DNA from: Sphingomonas palmae
GTDB lineage: Bacteria > Pseudomonadota > Alphaproteobacteria > Sphingomonadales > Sphingomonadaceae
Direction of reading: 5' to 3'
Assembly: GCF_900109565.1 (NCBI RefSeq)
Contig: NZ_FNZZ01000003.1
Location: 372,001 to 436,000, forward strand
Length of the DNA stretch: 64,000 nucleotides
Shown: piece after piece, positions 39,516 to 50,449 of the stretch
How the letters are laid out: every line of letters begins with the position of its first letter
Numbering within the stretch: position 1 is the stretch's first letter
The notes under the pieces: generated by a model
Databases searched by the model: none
Seen by the model: the letters and a program-made list of their open reading frames with translations, nothing else
What the model was told of the DNA's origin: nothing
Position numbers and translations under genes: made by a program

Positions 39516-40657
39516 CGCGCGCGCGCTCGTTCGTCCTCGCCGCCGGCGGTACCGGCGGCCACATGGTTCCGGCCGCCGCGCTCGCGGCCGAACTGATGCG
39601 CCGCGGCCACCGCGTCGCGCTGGTCAGCGACGCACGCGGCGTTCGCTTCCCCGGCCTGTTCGACGGCGTCGAGACGCACGTCATCCCGGCGGGGCGCTTC
39701 GCCGGCGGACCGCTCGGCTGGGCGAAGGCGGCGCGGCAGATGGTCGAGGGACGCCGCACCGCGCGCGAGCTGTATCGCTCGCTTAAGCCCGCCGCTGTCG
39801 TGGGCTTCGGTGGCTACCCCGCGTTCCCGGCGCTATCCGCGGCGTTCGCGGGTCGCATTCCGACCGCGGTGCACGAGCAGAATGCGGTGCTCGGCCGCGT
39901 CAATCGCCTCGTCGCGCGCCGCGTCGACGCGATCGCGACGAGCTATTCGGCGACCGAGCGGCTGAAACCCGCCTACGCGAACAAGGTACACCTTGTCGGC
40001 AATCCGGTCCGCGAGGCGGTGCTCGCACTGCGCAGCCGTCCCTATCCGCTGCTGGAGGAGGACGGCATCTTTCGCGTGCTGGTTACGGGCGGCAGCCAGG
40101 GTGCGAGCGTGCTGAGCCAGGTCGTGCCCGACGGCCTCGCCATGCTGCCGGTCGCATTCCGCCGCCGCTTGCAGGTGACGCATCAGGCGCGGATCGAAGA
40201 CATCGACGCTGCGCGCGAGAAATACGCCGCGCTCGACATCGCGGCCGACCTCGCGACCTATCTGCCCGACATGCCCGAACAGCTCGCCTGGGCGCATCTC
40301 GTCATCGCGCGCGCGGGCGCGTCGACGATCGCTGAGCTGACCGCCGCCGGGCGTCCCGCGATCCTAGTGCCGCTGCCGGGCGCGACCGACGACCACCAGA
40401 CCGCCAACGCGCGTGCGATCACCGAGGCGGGCGGCGCACGCACGATCCCGCAGCCGCGCTTTACCCCGACCGAGCTTGCCAAGCAGATGCAGAAGCTGGG
40501 GCTCGATCCGTCGGCGCTGGAGAATGCGGCAGGCCGCGCGCGTGCCTGCGGAATGCCCGACGCGGTCAGCGACATGGCCGATCTGGTCGAAAGCCTCGAT
40601 GCGCCGCGCGCGCCGGTCCACGTCGGGCGGGTGCAGCAGAAGGAGGCGTTTGCGTGA
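39512..40657 (+). CDS. murG: UDP-GlcNAc:lipid I N-acetylglucosaminyltransferase
   Basis: This peripheral inner-membrane GT28 glycosyltransferase converts lipid I to lipid II. The 381-residue product has the glycine-rich [17 protein letters not shown] at the N-terminus, [23 protein letters not shown] and the donor-binding [20 protein letters not shown] followed by [13 protein letters not shown]. The GTG start overlaps the ftsW stop and the stop overlaps the murC start. Confidence 0.97.
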   Translation: MTRARSFVLAAGGTGGHMVPAAALAAELMRRGHRVALVSDARGVRFPGLFDGVETHVIPAGRFAGGPLGWAKAARQMVEGRRTARELYRSLKPAAVVGFGGYPAFPALSAAFAGRIPTAVHEQNAVLGRVNRLVARRVDAIATSYSATERLKPAYANKVHLVGNPVREAVLALRSRPYPLLEEDGIFRVLVTGGSQGASVLSQVVPDGLAMLPVAFRRRLQVTHQARIEDIDAAREKYAALDIAADLATYLPDMPEQLAWAHLVIARAGASTIAELTAAGRPAILVPLPGATDDHQTANARAITEAGGARTIPQPRFTPTELAKQMQKLGLDPSALENAAGRARACGMPDAVSDMADLVESLDAPRAPVHVGRVQQKEAFA

Positions 40658-42069
40658 AGGGCGTCGCGACCGACATCGGCACGATCCACTTCGTCGGGAT
40701 CGGCGGCATCGGCATGTCGGGCATCGCCGAGGTGATGCACAACCTCGGCTACTCGGTGCAGGGCAGCGACGTGTCGGAAGGATACGTCGTCGAGGGGCTT
40801 CGCGCGCGCGGCATTCAGGTCACAATCGGACACGCGGCCGAGAACGTCGCCGACGCCGCCGTGGTCGTCACCTCCACCGCGGTGAAGCGCGGTAATCCCG
40901 AGGTGGAGGCCGCGCTCGACCGCCGGGTCCCCGTCGTGCGCCGCGCCGAGATGCTCGCCGAACTGATGCGGCTGAAATCCACCGTCGCGGTGGCGGGCAC
41001 GCACGGCAAGACGACGACCACCTCGATGGTCGCGGCGCTGCTCGACGCGGGCGGGGTCGACCCGACCGTCATCAACGGCGGGATCATCAACAGCTACGGC
41101 TCGAACGCCCGTCTGGGTGCGTCGGACTGGATGGTGGTCGAGGCGGACGAGAGCGACGGCAGCTTCCTGCGATTGGACGGCACGATCGCGGTCGTCACCA
41201 ATATCGATCCCGAGCACCTCGACCATTACGGCAGTTTCGAGCGCGCCAAGGACGCCTATGTCGAGTTCGTCGAGAATGTGCCCTTCTACGGCGCGGCACT
41301 GCTCTGCCTCGATCATCCGGAGGTGCAGGCGCTGATCCCGCGCGTGCGCGACCGGCGCATCGTCACCTATGGTTTCGCGGCCTCCGCCGACGTGCGCGGC
41401 GTCAACGTGTCGCCCTATCCCGGCGGAAATCGGTTCGAGGCACTGATCCGAGCGCGCGATGGCGCGACGCGGTCGATCGAGGGGATCGACCTGCCGATGC
41501 CCGGTCGTCACAACGTGCAGAACGCGCTCGCCGCGATCGGCGTCGCGCTAGAGCTCGGCATCGACGACGCGACGATCGGGCGCGGGTTCGAGAAGTTCGG
41601 GGGGGTCAAACGGCGCTTCACCAAGGTCGGCGAGGTGCCAACCGGCGAGGGCGTCGCGACGATCATCGACGATTACGGTCACCACCCGGTCGAGATCCGC
41701 GCGGTGCTCGCCGCCGCGCGCGAGTCGGCGCAGGGACGCGTGATCGCGGTGATCCAGCCGCACCGCTACTCGCGCCTCGGCAATCTGATGGAGGACTTCC
41801 AAGGCGCGTTCAACGACGCCGACGCGGTCTACGTCACGCCGGTCTACGCTGCGGGCGAGACGCCGGTCGATGGCATCGACGCCGACGCGCTGGTCGCCGG
41901 CTTGCGCCGCCGCGGGCACCGCGACGTGCAGACAGTCGCCGACGCCGACGCGCTCGCCGAGGCGCTGGCGAGCGAAGTGCGCGGTGGCGATCAGGTGATC
42001 TGCCTGGGTGCGGGCGACATCACCAAATGGGCCGCCGGACTCGCCCCTGCGATCGAGGCGCGCCGGTGA
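40654..42069 (+). CDS. murC: UDP-N-acetylmuramate:L-alanine ligase
   Basis: This ligase adds the first amino acid (L-Ala) to UDP-MurNAc. The 471-residue product has the N-terminal [20 protein letters not shown], the P-loop [27 protein letters not shown] and [15 protein letters not shown]. The GTG start overlaps murG. Its TGA stop overlaps the GTG of murB (GTGA), which matters for placing the murB start. Confidence 0.98.
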   Translation: MKGVATDIGTIHFVGIGGIGMSGIAEVMHNLGYSVQGSDVSEGYVVEGLRARGIQVTIGHAAENVADAAVVVTSTAVKRGNPEVEAALDRRVPVVRRAEMLAELMRLKSTVAVAGTHGKTTTTSMVAALLDAGGVDPTVINGGIINSYGSNARLGASDWMVVEADESDGSFLRLDGTIAVVTNIDPEHLDHYGSFERAKDAYVEFVENVPFYGAALLCLDHPEVQALIPRVRDRRIVTYGFAASADVRGVNVSPYPGGNRFEALIRARDGATRSIEGIDLPMPGRHNVQNALAAIGVALELGIDDATIGRGFEKFGGVKRRFTKVGEVPTGEGVATIIDDYGHHPVEIRAVLAAARESAQGRVIAVIQPHRYSRLGNLMEDFQGAFNDADAVYVTPVYAAGETPVDGIDADALVAGLRRRGHRDVQTVADADALAEALASEVRGGDQVICLGAGDITKWAAGLAPAIEARR

Positions 42070-43094
42070 GCGTAGCGGACGACATCCTCCCCGGCACGGG
42101 GAGGGGGACCAGCGAAGTTGGTGGAGGGGGTTCGCCTCTGGTGGCATCGCCTGCGGCTAGCCCCCTCCACCACCAGCCTGCGGCTGGCGGTCCCCCTCCC
42201 CATTCTGGGGAGGATAGTAAGGTACGCGGTCGTTTGACGCCGCGTGCGCCGCTCGCGCCGCTCGTCTGGTTCAAGGCCGGCGGGGCGGCGGAGTGGCTGT
42301 TCGAGCCAGCCGACGCCGACGATCTCGCCGCATTCCTGCGCGACCTCGACGCCGCGGTGCCGGTGATGGCGCTGGGGCTCGGCAGCAACCTGATCGTGCG
42401 CGACGGCGGCGTGCCCGGTGTGGTGATCAGGCTGGGCAAGCCGTTTGCGCGCGTCGAGGCATTGGACGCGACCGGCTTGCGTTGCGGCGGCGGGGCGAGC
42501 GGCATTCTCGTGTCCTCGACCGCGCGTGACGCGGGGATCGCGGGGGTCGAGTTCCTGCGTTCGATTCCTGGTACGGTCGGTGGCTTCGTGCGAATGAACG
42601 GCGGCGCTTACGGACGCGAGGTCAAGGACGTGCTGGTCGAGGCCGAGGTGGTGCTGCGCTCGGGCGAGCGGCGCACGCTGTCGCTCGGCGATCTTGGCTA
42701 CACCTACCGCCACAGCGCGCTGCCGGACGGCGCGGTGGTGATCGCCGCGACCTTCCGCGGCACACCCGGTGAGCCCGCGGCGATACAGGCCGAGATGGAC
42801 CGCATCGCCGCCGCGCGCGAGGCGTCGCAGCCGCTCAGGTCGAAGACCGGTGGCTCGACCTTCAAGAACCCGGACGGGCACAAAGCGTGGGCATTGGTCG
42901 ATCAGGCCGGGTTTCGGGGCAGGCGTCGCGGGGACGCGCAGGTCAGCGACAAGCACACCAATTTCCTGCTCAACGTCGGGCAGGCGACCAGCGCCGACAT
43001 CGAGGCGCTAGGCGAGGAAGTGCGCGCGGCGGTGAAGGCGAACAGCGGCGTGACGCTCGAATGGGAGATACAGCGGGTGGGCGTGCAGGCATGA
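42066..43094 (+). CDS. murB: UDP-N-acetylenolpyruvoylglucosamine reductase with a repeat-encoded N-terminal insert
   Basis: This FAD enzyme reduces UDP-GlcNAc-enolpyruvate to UDP-MurNAc. The 342-residue frame starts at the GTG overlapping the murC stop, as in the neighbouring gene junctions. After six residues it runs through the 44 codons of a palindromic repeat (42084-42215), then resumes a normal MurB N-terminus ([20 protein letters not shown]). FAD and catalytic segments are present: [48 protein letters not shown] and the catalytic serine region [18 protein letters not shown] at 42234 could start translation after the repeat but has only a weak AAGG upstream. Confidence 0.93.
   Translation: MSVADDILPGTGRGTSEVGGGGSPLVASPAASPLHHQPAAGGPPPHSGEDSKVRGRLTPRAPLAPLVWFKAGGAAEWLFEPADADDLAAFLRDLDAAVPVMALGLGSNLIVRDGGVPGVVIRLGKPFARVEALDATGLRCGGGASGILVSSTARDAGIAGVEFLRSIPGTVGGFVRMNGGAYGREVKDVLVEAEVVLRSGERRTLSLGDLGYTYRHSALPDGAVVIAATFRGTPGEPAAIQAEMDRIAAAREASQPLRSKTGGSTFKNPDGHKAWALVDQAGFRGRRRGDAQVSDKHTNFLLNVGQATSADIEALGEEVRAAVKANSGVTLEWEIQRVGVQA
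42084..42215 (+). repeat. 132-bp palindromic repeat element inserted in frame in murB
   Basis: The element begins ATCCTCCCC and ends GGGGAGGAT (perfect inverted ends). Each end carries a small hairpin CCTCCCC-N5-GGGGAGG (42086-42104 and 42195-42213). GGGGAGGGGGACC (42098-42110) is the exact reverse complement of GGTCCCCCTCCCC (42189-42201), and TGGTGGAGGGGG (42119-42130) of CCCCCTCCACCA (42161-42172). A further hairpin CCAGCC-TGC-GGCTGG lies at 42173-42187. The length is exactly 44 codons with no stop in the murB frame. I recall similar G/C palindromes as intergenic repeats in sphingomonads; no transposase is present. No second copy was seen in this window. Confidence 0.9.
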
Positions 43095-44059
43095 GCGAGG
43101 CGTTGCACATCGCGGTGCTGATGGGCGGTTGGTCGGCCGAGCGGGAGGTGTCGCTCTCGTCAGGCGCGGGCGTCGCGGAGGCACTCGAGTCGCTCGGACA
43201 TCGCGTGACGCGCATCGACATGGCGCGTGACGTGGCGGCGCGTTTGGCCGAAGCCAATGCTGACCTCGTCTTCAACGCGCTCCACGGCACCCCCGGCGAG
43301 GACGGCAGCGTGCAGGGACTGATGGACCTGATGGGCCTCACCTACACGCATAGCGGGATGGCGACCTCGGTCATCGCGATCGACAAGGTGCTGACCAAGC
43401 AGGCGCTGGTCCCGCACGGTATCCCGATGCCCGGCGGGCGGATCGTGAAGTCGGCGGAGGTGTTCGAGGCCGACCCGCTCGCACGGCCCTATGTGCTCAA
43501 ACCCGTCAACGAAGGCTCGTCGGTGGGCGTCGCGATCGTGACGGATCAGGGCAATTTCGGGAACCCGATCGCGCGCGACGCGAAAGGTCCGTGGGCCGAG
43601 TTCGACGAACTGCTCGCCGAGCCATATGTGCGCGGACGCGAGCTGACGACCGCGGTGCTGGGCGGGGACGACGGTCCGCGTGCGCTGGGCGTTACCGAAC
43701 TCAGGCCCAAGTCGGGTTGGTACGACTACGATGCCAAATACACCGACGGGATGACCGAGCACCTGTTCCCGGCGCCGATCCCCGATGAGATCACGACCGC
43801 GTGCATGGCGCTGGCGGTCGACGCGCATCGCCTGCTCGGCTGCCGCGGCGCGAGCCGGTCAGACTTCCGCTGGGACGACGAGCGCGGCGTCGACGGACTG
43901 TTCCTGCTGGAGGTCAACACACAGCCGGGCATGACGCCGCTCAGCCTCGTGCCCGAACAGGCGCGACACACGGGCATGAGCTACCCCGAACTCGTCCAGG
44001 CGATCGTCGACGAGGCGCTGCGCGATGCGCGCGAGCGTTCGGGCAAGCGCGCGCCATGA
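43091..44059 (+). CDS. ddl: D-alanine:D-alanine ligase
   Basis: This ATP-grasp enzyme makes the D-Ala-D-Ala dipeptide used by MurF and targeted by D-cycloserine. The 322-residue product has HIAVLMGGWSAEREVSLSSG, FNALHGTPGEDGSVQG, the ATP-grasp loop KPVNEGSSVGVAIV and the metal-binding LLEVNTQPGMTPLSLVPEQA. The ATG overlaps the murB stop and the stop overlaps ftsQ. Confidence 0.97.
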   Translation: MSEALHIAVLMGGWSAEREVSLSSGAGVAEALESLGHRVTRIDMARDVAARLAEANADLVFNALHGTPGEDGSVQGLMDLMGLTYTHSGMATSVIAIDKVLTKQALVPHGIPMPGGRIVKSAEVFEADPLARPYVLKPVNEGSSVGVAIVTDQGNFGNPIARDAKGPWAEFDELLAEPYVRGRELTTAVLGGDDGPRALGVTELRPKSGWYDYDAKYTDGMTEHLFPAPIPDEITTACMALAVDAHRLLGCRGASRSDFRWDDERGVDGLFLLEVNTQPGMTPLSLVPEQARHTGMSYPELVQAIVDEALRDARERSGKRAP

Positions 44060-44985
44060 GCCGTACGATCCGCCGCGAGCCCGCCGGAGGTCCGCGTCGC
44101 ACCGTCAACCGCCGCAAGCCCGCGCCGAAGAAGACGTTCGCGCAGCGCTTGGTGGCGAAGCTGCCGATCAACGAGGCGTTCGTGCGCCGTGCGGTCACCT
44201 GGACTCTGCTGGGCGCGGGCGGCGCGGCGGCGATCGCGGTCGCGTCGTGGATCGGTATTCCGTCGGCAATCGGCATCGGGATCGCGGAGACCGCGGCGCA
44301 GGCGGGATTGCGCGTCGAGCAGGTCGACATCACCGGCCTGAAGCGCATGGACCGCGAGACGGTCTATGCGGTCGCGCTTGAGCAGCCATCGCGCGCCATG
44401 CTGCGGCTCGATCTCGAGGCGGTACGGCAGCGGCTGCTCGCCTATGGCTGGATCGAGGACGCGTACGTATCGCGGCGGCTGCCCGACCGGCTGCTGATCC
44501 ACGTGACCGAGCGTGAGCCGGCCGCGGTGTGGCAGGATAACGGCCAATTGACGCTGATCGATGCCACCGGGCGGCTGCTCGCCCCGGTCGACCGCGCCAA
44601 CATGCCCAATTTGCCGCTCGTCATCGGCCCCGGCGCGGATCGGCAGGAGCCGGCGTACCAGGCGCTGCTGGCGGCGGCACCGGCGCTTCGGCGACGCGTC
44701 AAGGCAGCGGCCTGGGTCGGTAATCGCCGCTGGGATCTGACGTTCGACAGCGGCGAGACGCTGGCGCTGCCGCAGGAGGGGGCGCAGGCGGCGCTGGTCA
44801 GGTTCGCGGACATGGAACGCGCCAGTCCGCTGCTCGGCAAGGGGTGGTTGCGGTTCGACATGCGCGATCCGGCAAAGCTGGTTGCGCGCAAGCCGGGGCA
44901 GGATGCGCGCGCGGCGCAGGCGGTCGACGCGCCGGAAGCGTCCGAGGCGCGCGCGGCGCATCCGCTCGCCGCCGGCGACGTGTGA
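44056..44985 (+). CDS. ftsQ: Cell division protein FtsQ
   Basis: This bitopic divisome protein links early and late components. The 309-residue product has a long basic cytoplasmic tail (about residues 1-50), one transmembrane helix (WTLLGAGGAAAIAVASWIGI) and a POTRA domain (VEQVDITGLKRMDRETVYAV). The FtsQ beta domain follows (YGWIEDAYVSRRLPDRLLIH). An Ala-rich C-terminal tail of about 40 residues is unconserved in appearance. Confidence 0.94.
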   Translation: MSRTIRREPAGGPRRTVNRRKPAPKKTFAQRLVAKLPINEAFVRRAVTWTLLGAGGAAAIAVASWIGIPSAIGIGIAETAAQAGLRVEQVDITGLKRMDRETVYAVALEQPSRAMLRLDLEAVRQRLLAYGWIEDAYVSRRLPDRLLIHVTEREPAAVWQDNGQLTLIDATGRLLAPVDRANMPNLPLVIGPGADRQEPAYQALLAAAPALRRRVKAAAWVGNRRWDLTFDSGETLALPQEGAQAALVRFADMERASPLLGKGWLRFDMRDPAKLVARKPGQDARAAQAVDAPEASEARAAHPLAAGDV

Positions 44986-45010
44986 GGCGGGAAAACAGGG
45001 GGCAGGGCAG

Positions 45011-46270
45011 ATGGCGAAACCGGCACCGGAAGGACTGATCACCGCGCTCGACATCGGGTCGTCGAAGGTGTCGGCGATGATCGCGCAGAAGGGCGACGGC
45101 GGCGAACTGGTCGTGCTCGGCACCGGCCAACGCGAGAGCCGCGGCGTCAAGCGCGGTTATATCGCCGACATGGGCGCGACCGAGGTCGCGGTGCGCGAGG
45201 CGGTCGAGCAGGCCGAGCGCGTCGCGGGCGTCGCGATCGAGAATGTGTGGGCGGGCTTCTCCGCTGGCGGCCTCGTCAGCGACGAGGCGTTCATCGAGGC
45301 GGAGCTGGGCGGCACGCGGATCGAGCAGGCCGACATCGACGCGTTGTTGCAGGAAGGGCGCCAGGCGATCGATCCGCAGGGGCGCATGGTGCTGCACGCG
45401 CAACCGGCGCTCTACACGCTCGACGGGCTGAACGGCGTCAAGAAGCCGCTCGGGCTCCACGCCGACCGGCTGGGCGTCCACATCCACGTCATCGCCGCCG
45501 ACGGCTCGCCGGTGCGCAACCTCGACCTGTGCGTCCGTTCGGCGCACCTGGAGGTCAAGTCGATCATCGCCGCACCGGTTGCGACCGGGCTTGCCTGCCT
45601 GACGCAGGAGGAGCGCGACCTGGGCGTCGCGCTGGTCGAGATCGGCGCGGGCATCACCAACGTGTCGCTGTTCGCGGGCGAGATGCTGGTGGGCTTGAAG
45701 TCGATCGCGATCGGCGGCGCCGACATCACCGACGACATCGCCTCCGCGTTCGGCACGACGCGGCTGCAGGCCGAGCGGATCAAGTGCTTCCACGGTTCCG
45801 CCAATGCGTCGCCGCGCGACAATCACGAGATGGTGACGATTCGTGAGCGCAGCGAGGCGGAGGACAATGATTCGCTCCAGATCACCAAGGCGGCGCTAAT
45901 CGCGGTGATCCGCCAACGGCTGGAAGTGCTGATGAACGAGGTGCAGGCCGCGTTGAAGGAATTGCGGTTCGAAGGGCCGGTCGGGCGGCAGGTCGTCATC
46001 ACCGGCGGCGGTGCGGAGTTGAAGGGCATCGCCGACTATGCGCAGCAACTGCTCGGCCGCTCGGTGCGCGTCGGGCGTCCGCGCGGGTTGACCAACCTGC
46101 CCGAGGCGCACTCGGGACCGGGCTTCGCGACGCTCGCGGGCCTCGCCTATTTCGCCGCGGCCGATCCGATCGACCTGCGCGGCGTCGCGCCCAGGCAGCA
46201 GACGGTGCACCGCAGCAAGGGCTGGCGCGGCTTGCGTCGCTTGATCCAGGCGGCAAGAGCGAATTATTAG
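45011..46270 (+). CDS. ftsA: Cell division protein FtsA
   Basis: This actin-like ATPase tethers FtsZ to the membrane. The 419-residue product starts after a GGGCAGGGCAG purine run. It has the phosphate-1 motif LITALDIGSSKVSAMI, the 1C subdomain (about residues 85-165), the phosphate-2-like LVEIGAGITNVSLF and VVITGGGAELKGIADYA. A C-terminal amphipathic membrane-targeting helix (SKGWRGLRRLIQAARANY) closes it. Confidence 0.96.
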   Translation: MAKPAPEGLITALDIGSSKVSAMIAQKGDGGELVVLGTGQRESRGVKRGYIADMGATEVAVREAVEQAERVAGVAIENVWAGFSAGGLVSDEAFIEAELGGTRIEQADIDALLQEGRQAIDPQGRMVLHAQPALYTLDGLNGVKKPLGLHADRLGVHIHVIAADGSPVRNLDLCVRSAHLEVKSIIAAPVATGLACLTQEERDLGVALVEIGAGITNVSLFAGEMLVGLKSIAIGGADITDDIASAFGTTRLQAERIKCFHGSANASPRDNHEMVTIRERSEAEDNDSLQITKAALIAVIRQRLEVLMNEVQAALKELRFEGPVGRQVVITGGGAELKGIADYAQQLLGRSVRVGRPRGLTNLPEAHSGPGFATLAGLAYFAAADPIDLRGVAPRQQTVHRSKGWRGLRRLIQAARANY

Positions 46271-46306
46271 TACCATTTCCCGATTTGGGTGGGTTTTCGC
46301 TGGTAC
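46270..46306 (+). promoter_or_regulatory. Inverted repeat in the ftsA-ftsZ gap
   Basis: GTACCA (46270-46275) and TGGTAC (46301-46306) face each other across 25 bases, starting at the last base of the ftsA stop. The 117-base gap is the largest inside the cluster and likely carries an ftsZ promoter or regulatory site, but no convincing -35/-10 was seen. Function is unknown. Confidence 0.3.
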
Positions 46307-46387
46307 GTTGGCCGCCCATGTGAAAAATACCTCAACGCCCCGTTCACAATCGTAACAGCGGGGGCTTGTGACCGGAGTAAACAGGCG

Positions 46388-47986
46388 ATGAGCATCGAAT
46401 TCATTGCGCCCGACGTCGACGATCTGACGCCGCGCATCACCGTTGTCGGCGTGGGCGGCGCGGGCGGCAACGCGATCGCGAACATGATGCGCGCGGACGT
46501 GCAGGGCGTGAACTTCCTCGTCGCCAACACCGACGCGCAGGCGCTGCGCTCGTCGGAGGCGGAGCAGAAGATCCAGCTCGGCACCAAGATCACTGGCGGT
46601 CTTGGTGCAGGCGCGCGGCCCGAAATCGGCCGTGCGGCGGCGGAGGAGTCGATCGACGATCTGTCGCGGCTGCTCGAGGGTAGCCACATGTGCTTCATCG
46701 CCGCCGGCATGGGCGGCGGCACCGGTACGGGTGCCGCCCCCGTCATCGCCAAGGCGGCGCGCGACATGGGCATCCTGACCGTCGGCGTCGTCACCAAGCC
46801 GTTCAGCTTCGAGGGCAATCGCCGCGGCAAGTCGGCCGACGCGGGCATCGAGGAGCTGCAGAAGTTCGTCGACACGCTGATCGTCATTCCCAACCAGAAC
46901 CTGTTCCTGGTCGCCAATGCCAACACGACGTTCAAGCAGGCGTTCGAGATGGCGGACGAGGTGCTGCAGCAAGGCGTGCGCGGCATCACCGATCTGATGG
47001 TCATGCCCGGCCTCATTAACCTCGACTTCGCCGACGTCCGCTCGGTGATGCAGGAGATGGGCAAGGCGATGATGGGCACGGGCGAGGCCGACGGCGACGA
47101 CCGCGCGATCATCGCCGCGCAGAAGGCGATCGCCAACCCGCTGCTCGACGGCGTGTCGATGCAGGGTGCGAAGGGCGTCATCGTTTCGATCACCGGCGGC
47201 GAGGACATGCGCCTGCTCGAGGTCGACGAGGCGGCCAATCACATCCGCGAGCTGGTCGATCCCGACGCCAACATCATCTGGGGCTCGGCGTTCAATCCCG
47301 ATTTGGAGGGCAAGATCCGCGTCTCGGTCGTCGCGACCGGCATCGAGAGCGCGGGTGCGCCCGACAAGCCCGGCAGCACCGCCGCCGCGCCGACGCAGAG
47401 CGAGCCTGCGCGCCCGTTCAGCTTCTCGGCGCCGCGTCGCGCCGAGCCGGCGGCTGCCGCTACTCCCGCGCCCGCGCCCGCGCCGGCTGCTCCGCAGCAG
47501 AGCTACGCGGCGACACCGGCGCCGAGCCATAGCGCGCCGCAGCAAGCGTATCAGGCAGCACCTGCACCGGCACCCGCCCCGGCTGCACCGCGTAGTTACG
47601 AGCAGCAGCAGCCTGCCGCCGCTCCGACGCCGGAGCGCGACGCGCTCGCGCAGGGTGTCATGCCGCAGAGCCAGGTCGACACCGCATCGAACGCGAGCGA
47701 CGACGAATTGCTGCTCGGTTCTGAGGCGATCCTGCCCGAGCAGGGCAACGCGCCGCAGCCAGCCGCATCGCAGGATGGCGGCGATCAGGGCGCGCCGCGT
47801 CGTCGCTTCCTGGCACCCGATGGTGCCGAAGAAGCGCCGCCGCAGCCGCGCGTGAAGCTGGGTGGCACGCTGTTCGAACGGATGCAGAACGCGACGCGCG
47901 GGGCGCCGCGCACGGGTGGCGACGCGCCGAGCGACACGCCGGGCACCGACCTGCCGCGCTTCCTGCACCGTCAGAACAACCAGTAA
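46388..47986 (+). CDS. ftsZ: Cell division protein FtsZ
   Basis: This tubulin-like GTPase forms the Z ring. The 532-residue product has the GTPase core in the first 320 residues: [18 protein letters not shown], the tubulin signature [23 protein letters not shown] and the T7-loop [14 protein letters not shown] disordered Pro/Ala/Gln linker of about 190 residues follows, then the conserved C-terminal peptide [12 protein letters not shown] that binds FtsA. The long linker is typical of alphaproteobacteria. Confidence 0.98.
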   Translation: MSIEFIAPDVDDLTPRITVVGVGGAGGNAIANMMRADVQGVNFLVANTDAQALRSSEAEQKIQLGTKITGGLGAGARPEIGRAAAEESIDDLSRLLEGSHMCFIAAGMGGGTGTGAAPVIAKAARDMGILTVGVVTKPFSFEGNRRGKSADAGIEELQKFVDTLIVIPNQNLFLVANANTTFKQAFEMADEVLQQGVRGITDLMVMPGLINLDFADVRSVMQEMGKAMMGTGEADGDDRAIIAAQKAIANPLLDGVSMQGAKGVIVSITGGEDMRLLEVDEAANHIRELVDPDANIIWGSAFNPDLEGKIRVSVVATGIESAGAPDKPGSTAAAPTQSEPARPFSFSAPRRAEPAAAATPAPAPAPAAPQQSYAATPAPSHSAPQQAYQAAPAPAPAPAAPRSYEQQQPAAAPTPERDALAQGVMPQSQVDTASNASDDELLLGSEAILPEQGNAPQPAASQDGGDQGAPRRRFLAPDGAEEAPPQPRVKLGGTLFERMQNATRGAPRTGGDAPSDTPGTDLPRFLHRQNNQ

Positions 47987-48135
47987 TACCTTCCGGCTGC
48001 CGCGTGCCTTGCGCCGCGGCAACCGGTTCGATCCGTCGTTTTCACGATATTCGTCGCCGCGGCGTCTCGTTTCGCCGCACGGCTTGATGCGCGTCATTGC
48101 CGCGCAAGGCTCCAGCGGCTCTAGCATTTCACGAC

Positions 48136-50409
48136 ATGCGTTTACCGATGCTTTATTCCGCGTCGCTGCTGCTCGCCGGCGTCGCGCTTCCGCTTCCGCT
48201 CGCCGCACAGGCGGTGGTGCAGCCGCTGCCGGGTACCACCGACGCCGACAAACTGGCCGATCTCGTTCGGCAGATCGGGCGCAACCCGCGTGACGTGAAC
48301 GCGCTGGTCGATGCGGGTGACCTGTCGGCAAAGCTCGGCGACGCCACTGCCGCCGCCTCGCTCTACAAGCGCGCGTCGCAGGTCGATCCCAATAACGCGC
48401 GTGTCCAGGCGGGCATCGCGCGCATCCTCGTCAACGGGGAGCATCCGGGCGAGGCCTTGCGCTATTTCGCCCAGGCGGAACGCGCGGGTCTGTCGCCGAC
48501 CACCTTCGCCGACGACCGCGGGCTCGCCTATGACCTGATCGGCGAGCAGGAGCGCGCACAGCGCGACTATCGCCAGGCGCTGGCACGGCCGGGTCAGGAC
48601 AATGAGGACGAGGTGCGGCGCCGCTACGCGCTGTCGCTCGGCATCTCGGGCCGCAAGGACGAGGCGCTGGAGCAGATCGACGCGCTGCTGCGCAAGAGCG
48701 ACCGCGGCGCGTGGCGCGCGCGCGCGTTCATTCTGGCGATGAACGGCGACGCGAGCGGCGCGAACAAGATCGCGACGACGATGATGCCGGCGGGGATGGC
48801 GGGCGGGCTCGCCGCGTTCTTCACGCGGCTGCCGACGCTGTCCCCCGCCGATCGCGCCTTCGCGGTCCATTTCGGCGAGGTGACCCCCACGCCCGAGCGG
48901 ATGGCCGACGCGCGGCTGGTTCCGCCGCTGCCCGCGCTTGCGCCCGATCCGTACGCACGCAGCTCGGGTGTTCAGGTTGCGAGTCGAACGGCCGTTCCGC
49001 CGCGCACGAGCACGGAACGCCGACGCGGTCGCGAGTCGAAACCGCCCGTGACGATCGCGGCGCGCACGCCCCCGCGCGCCGAGCAGGTCGCCGCGGCGAG
49101 CCGCACGGTCCAGCCGCTGCCCGTCACCCAATCCGCGCCCGCCAGCCAGCCCTCGTCACCCGCGCCAATCGCAGCCGCACCGACGCAGGTCGCGCAGGCG
49201 CTTTCCGTCACGCGTCCCGGCTATGCGACGAGCCCGGCCGGCAGCACATCCGCACCGGTCGCGAGCCTCGCTGCGGCGGCCGAGACCCGCACGACTGTGC
49301 CCGCGGCGAGCGCTCCGGTCGCGGTCGCCAGCAGCGCGCCAGCGACCGCGCCGGTCACCACCGCGTCACAGGCCAATGCTGCGATCCGCGCGCAGGTGCC
49401 GGCATCCGCGCCTACGCAAGTCGCCGCAAACACGGTAGCCCCGCTGGCTCAGGTCAGCAGCGCCCCACTGCCTGCACCGGCGACGAACGTCGCGCTTAGC
49501 CCAGTGACAGGTGGCGAGCGCGCCGCGGCTCCGGCAAACAACGTAACGGCAGCGCCGGTCCAGCTCGCCTCCGCAACGACGACCGCGCCCGTTCCGACGC
49601 AGCCGACGGTTCAGCCGGTCCCATCCACGCCGTCGCGAATCGAGAATGAGGACACCATCCTCGCGCGGATCGTCGCCAACATCTCGATCCCCGCGTCGGA
49701 GCTCGGTGTCGCGCCGATGCCCGGCGCCGCGCCGCAACCGGGCGCGACTACCACGATCGACGAGGCGGCGGTCGCTGCCGAGAACAATCCTGTCGCAGTC
49801 GAGCGTCGGCGGGATCGCGTAGCGGCCACCAGCACGAGCACGCGGGCTCGCCGCGTCGCGCTGGTCGAGCCCACTGAAACCGCAGCCAAGCCGGACGCGC
49901 GCAAGGAGGCGGCGAGCACGGGTGCCGCACCGATTCGTTCGCGTCGTGGCAAGGTGACGCAGGAGGTGGCTGAGGCCGACGCGGTAGACGAAACCCCTGC
50001 TACGACCCGCCGCGGTGCCCGCAAGAAGGACGAGCCGAAGCTGACGCCGAAACAGGCGGCGGCAAAGGCGAAGGCGGATGCCAAGGCGCTCGCCGATGCG
50101 AAGGCGGAAGCGGCGGAGAAGAAGGCGGCGCGCGCGCAGCCCGAGCGTTACTGGGTCCAGGTCGCGGGCGGGGCTACGCAGGGCGACCTGCACAAGGCGT
50201 GGAAGAACGTACGCAGCAAATCGTCACTGCTCGCCAGCCGCGCCGGCTACACCACCCCGCTTCGCGCCACCAACCGCGTCGTGACCGGTCCGTTCAAGAC
50301 GCAGGAGGAGGCGCAGGCGATGGTCAACAAGCTGTCGAAGGACGGCGTGTCGGCCTTCACCTTCACCAGCGAAGCGGGGCAGAAGATGACGAAGCTCGGC
50401 GATAAATGA
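48136..50409 (+). CDS. Secreted TPR and SPOR-domain protein
   Basis: This predicted periplasmic peptidoglycan-binding protein probably acts at the division site. The 757-residue product has a signal peptide ([20 protein letters not shown]). TPR-like helices lie at about residues 35-230 ([40 protein letters not shown]). A very long Ala/Pro/Thr/Val low-complexity region follows (about 265-660), with a basic coiled stretch. The C-terminal SPOR domain ([39 protein letters not shown]) binds denuded glycan in other bacteria. It directly follows ftsZ by 150 bases. Confidence 0.85.
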   Translation: MRLPMLYSASLLLAGVALPLPLAAQAVVQPLPGTTDADKLADLVRQIGRNPRDVNALVDAGDLSAKLGDATAAASLYKRASQVDPNNARVQAGIARILVNGEHPGEALRYFAQAERAGLSPTTFADDRGLAYDLIGEQERAQRDYRQALARPGQDNEDEVRRRYALSLGISGRKDEALEQIDALLRKSDRGAWRARAFILAMNGDASGANKIATTMMPAGMAGGLAAFFTRLPTLSPADRAFAVHFGEVTPTPERMADARLVPPLPALAPDPYARSSGVQVASRTAVPPRTSTERRRGRESKPPVTIAARTPPRAEQVAAASRTVQPLPVTQSAPASQPSSPAPIAAAPTQVAQALSVTRPGYATSPAGSTSAPVASLAAAAETRTTVPAASAPVAVASSAPATAPVTTASQANAAIRAQVPASAPTQVAANTVAPLAQVSSAPLPAPATNVALSPVTGGERAAAPANNVTAAPVQLASATTTAPVPTQPTVQPVPSTPSRIENEDTILARIVANISIPASELGVAPMPGAAPQPGATTTIDEAAVAAENNPVAVERRRDRVAATSTSTRARRVALVEPTETAAKPDARKEAASTGAAPIRSRRGKVTQEVAEADAVDETPATTRRGARKKDEPKLTPKQAAAKAKADAKALADAKAEAAEKKAARAQPERYWVQVAGGATQGDLHKAWKNVRSKSSLLASRAGYTTPLRATNRVVTGPFKTQEEAQAMVNKLSKDGVSAFTFTSEAGQKMTKLGDK

Positions 50410-50449
50410 GGGCTGGGCGGGAAGTGAGCCGCGCCTTCGTGACGGCCGC

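Noticed and set aside
42084..42215. Interpretation of the palindrome as an insertion sequence or attachment site
   Set aside because: No transposase or integrase is encoded, no target duplication was identified, and 132 bp is too short for an autonomous element; a non-autonomous palindromic repeat fits better.
45896..48331. 811-codon minus-strand open frame across ftsA and ftsZ
   Set aside because: Arg-rich, low-complexity shadow frame opposite two well-supported essential genes.
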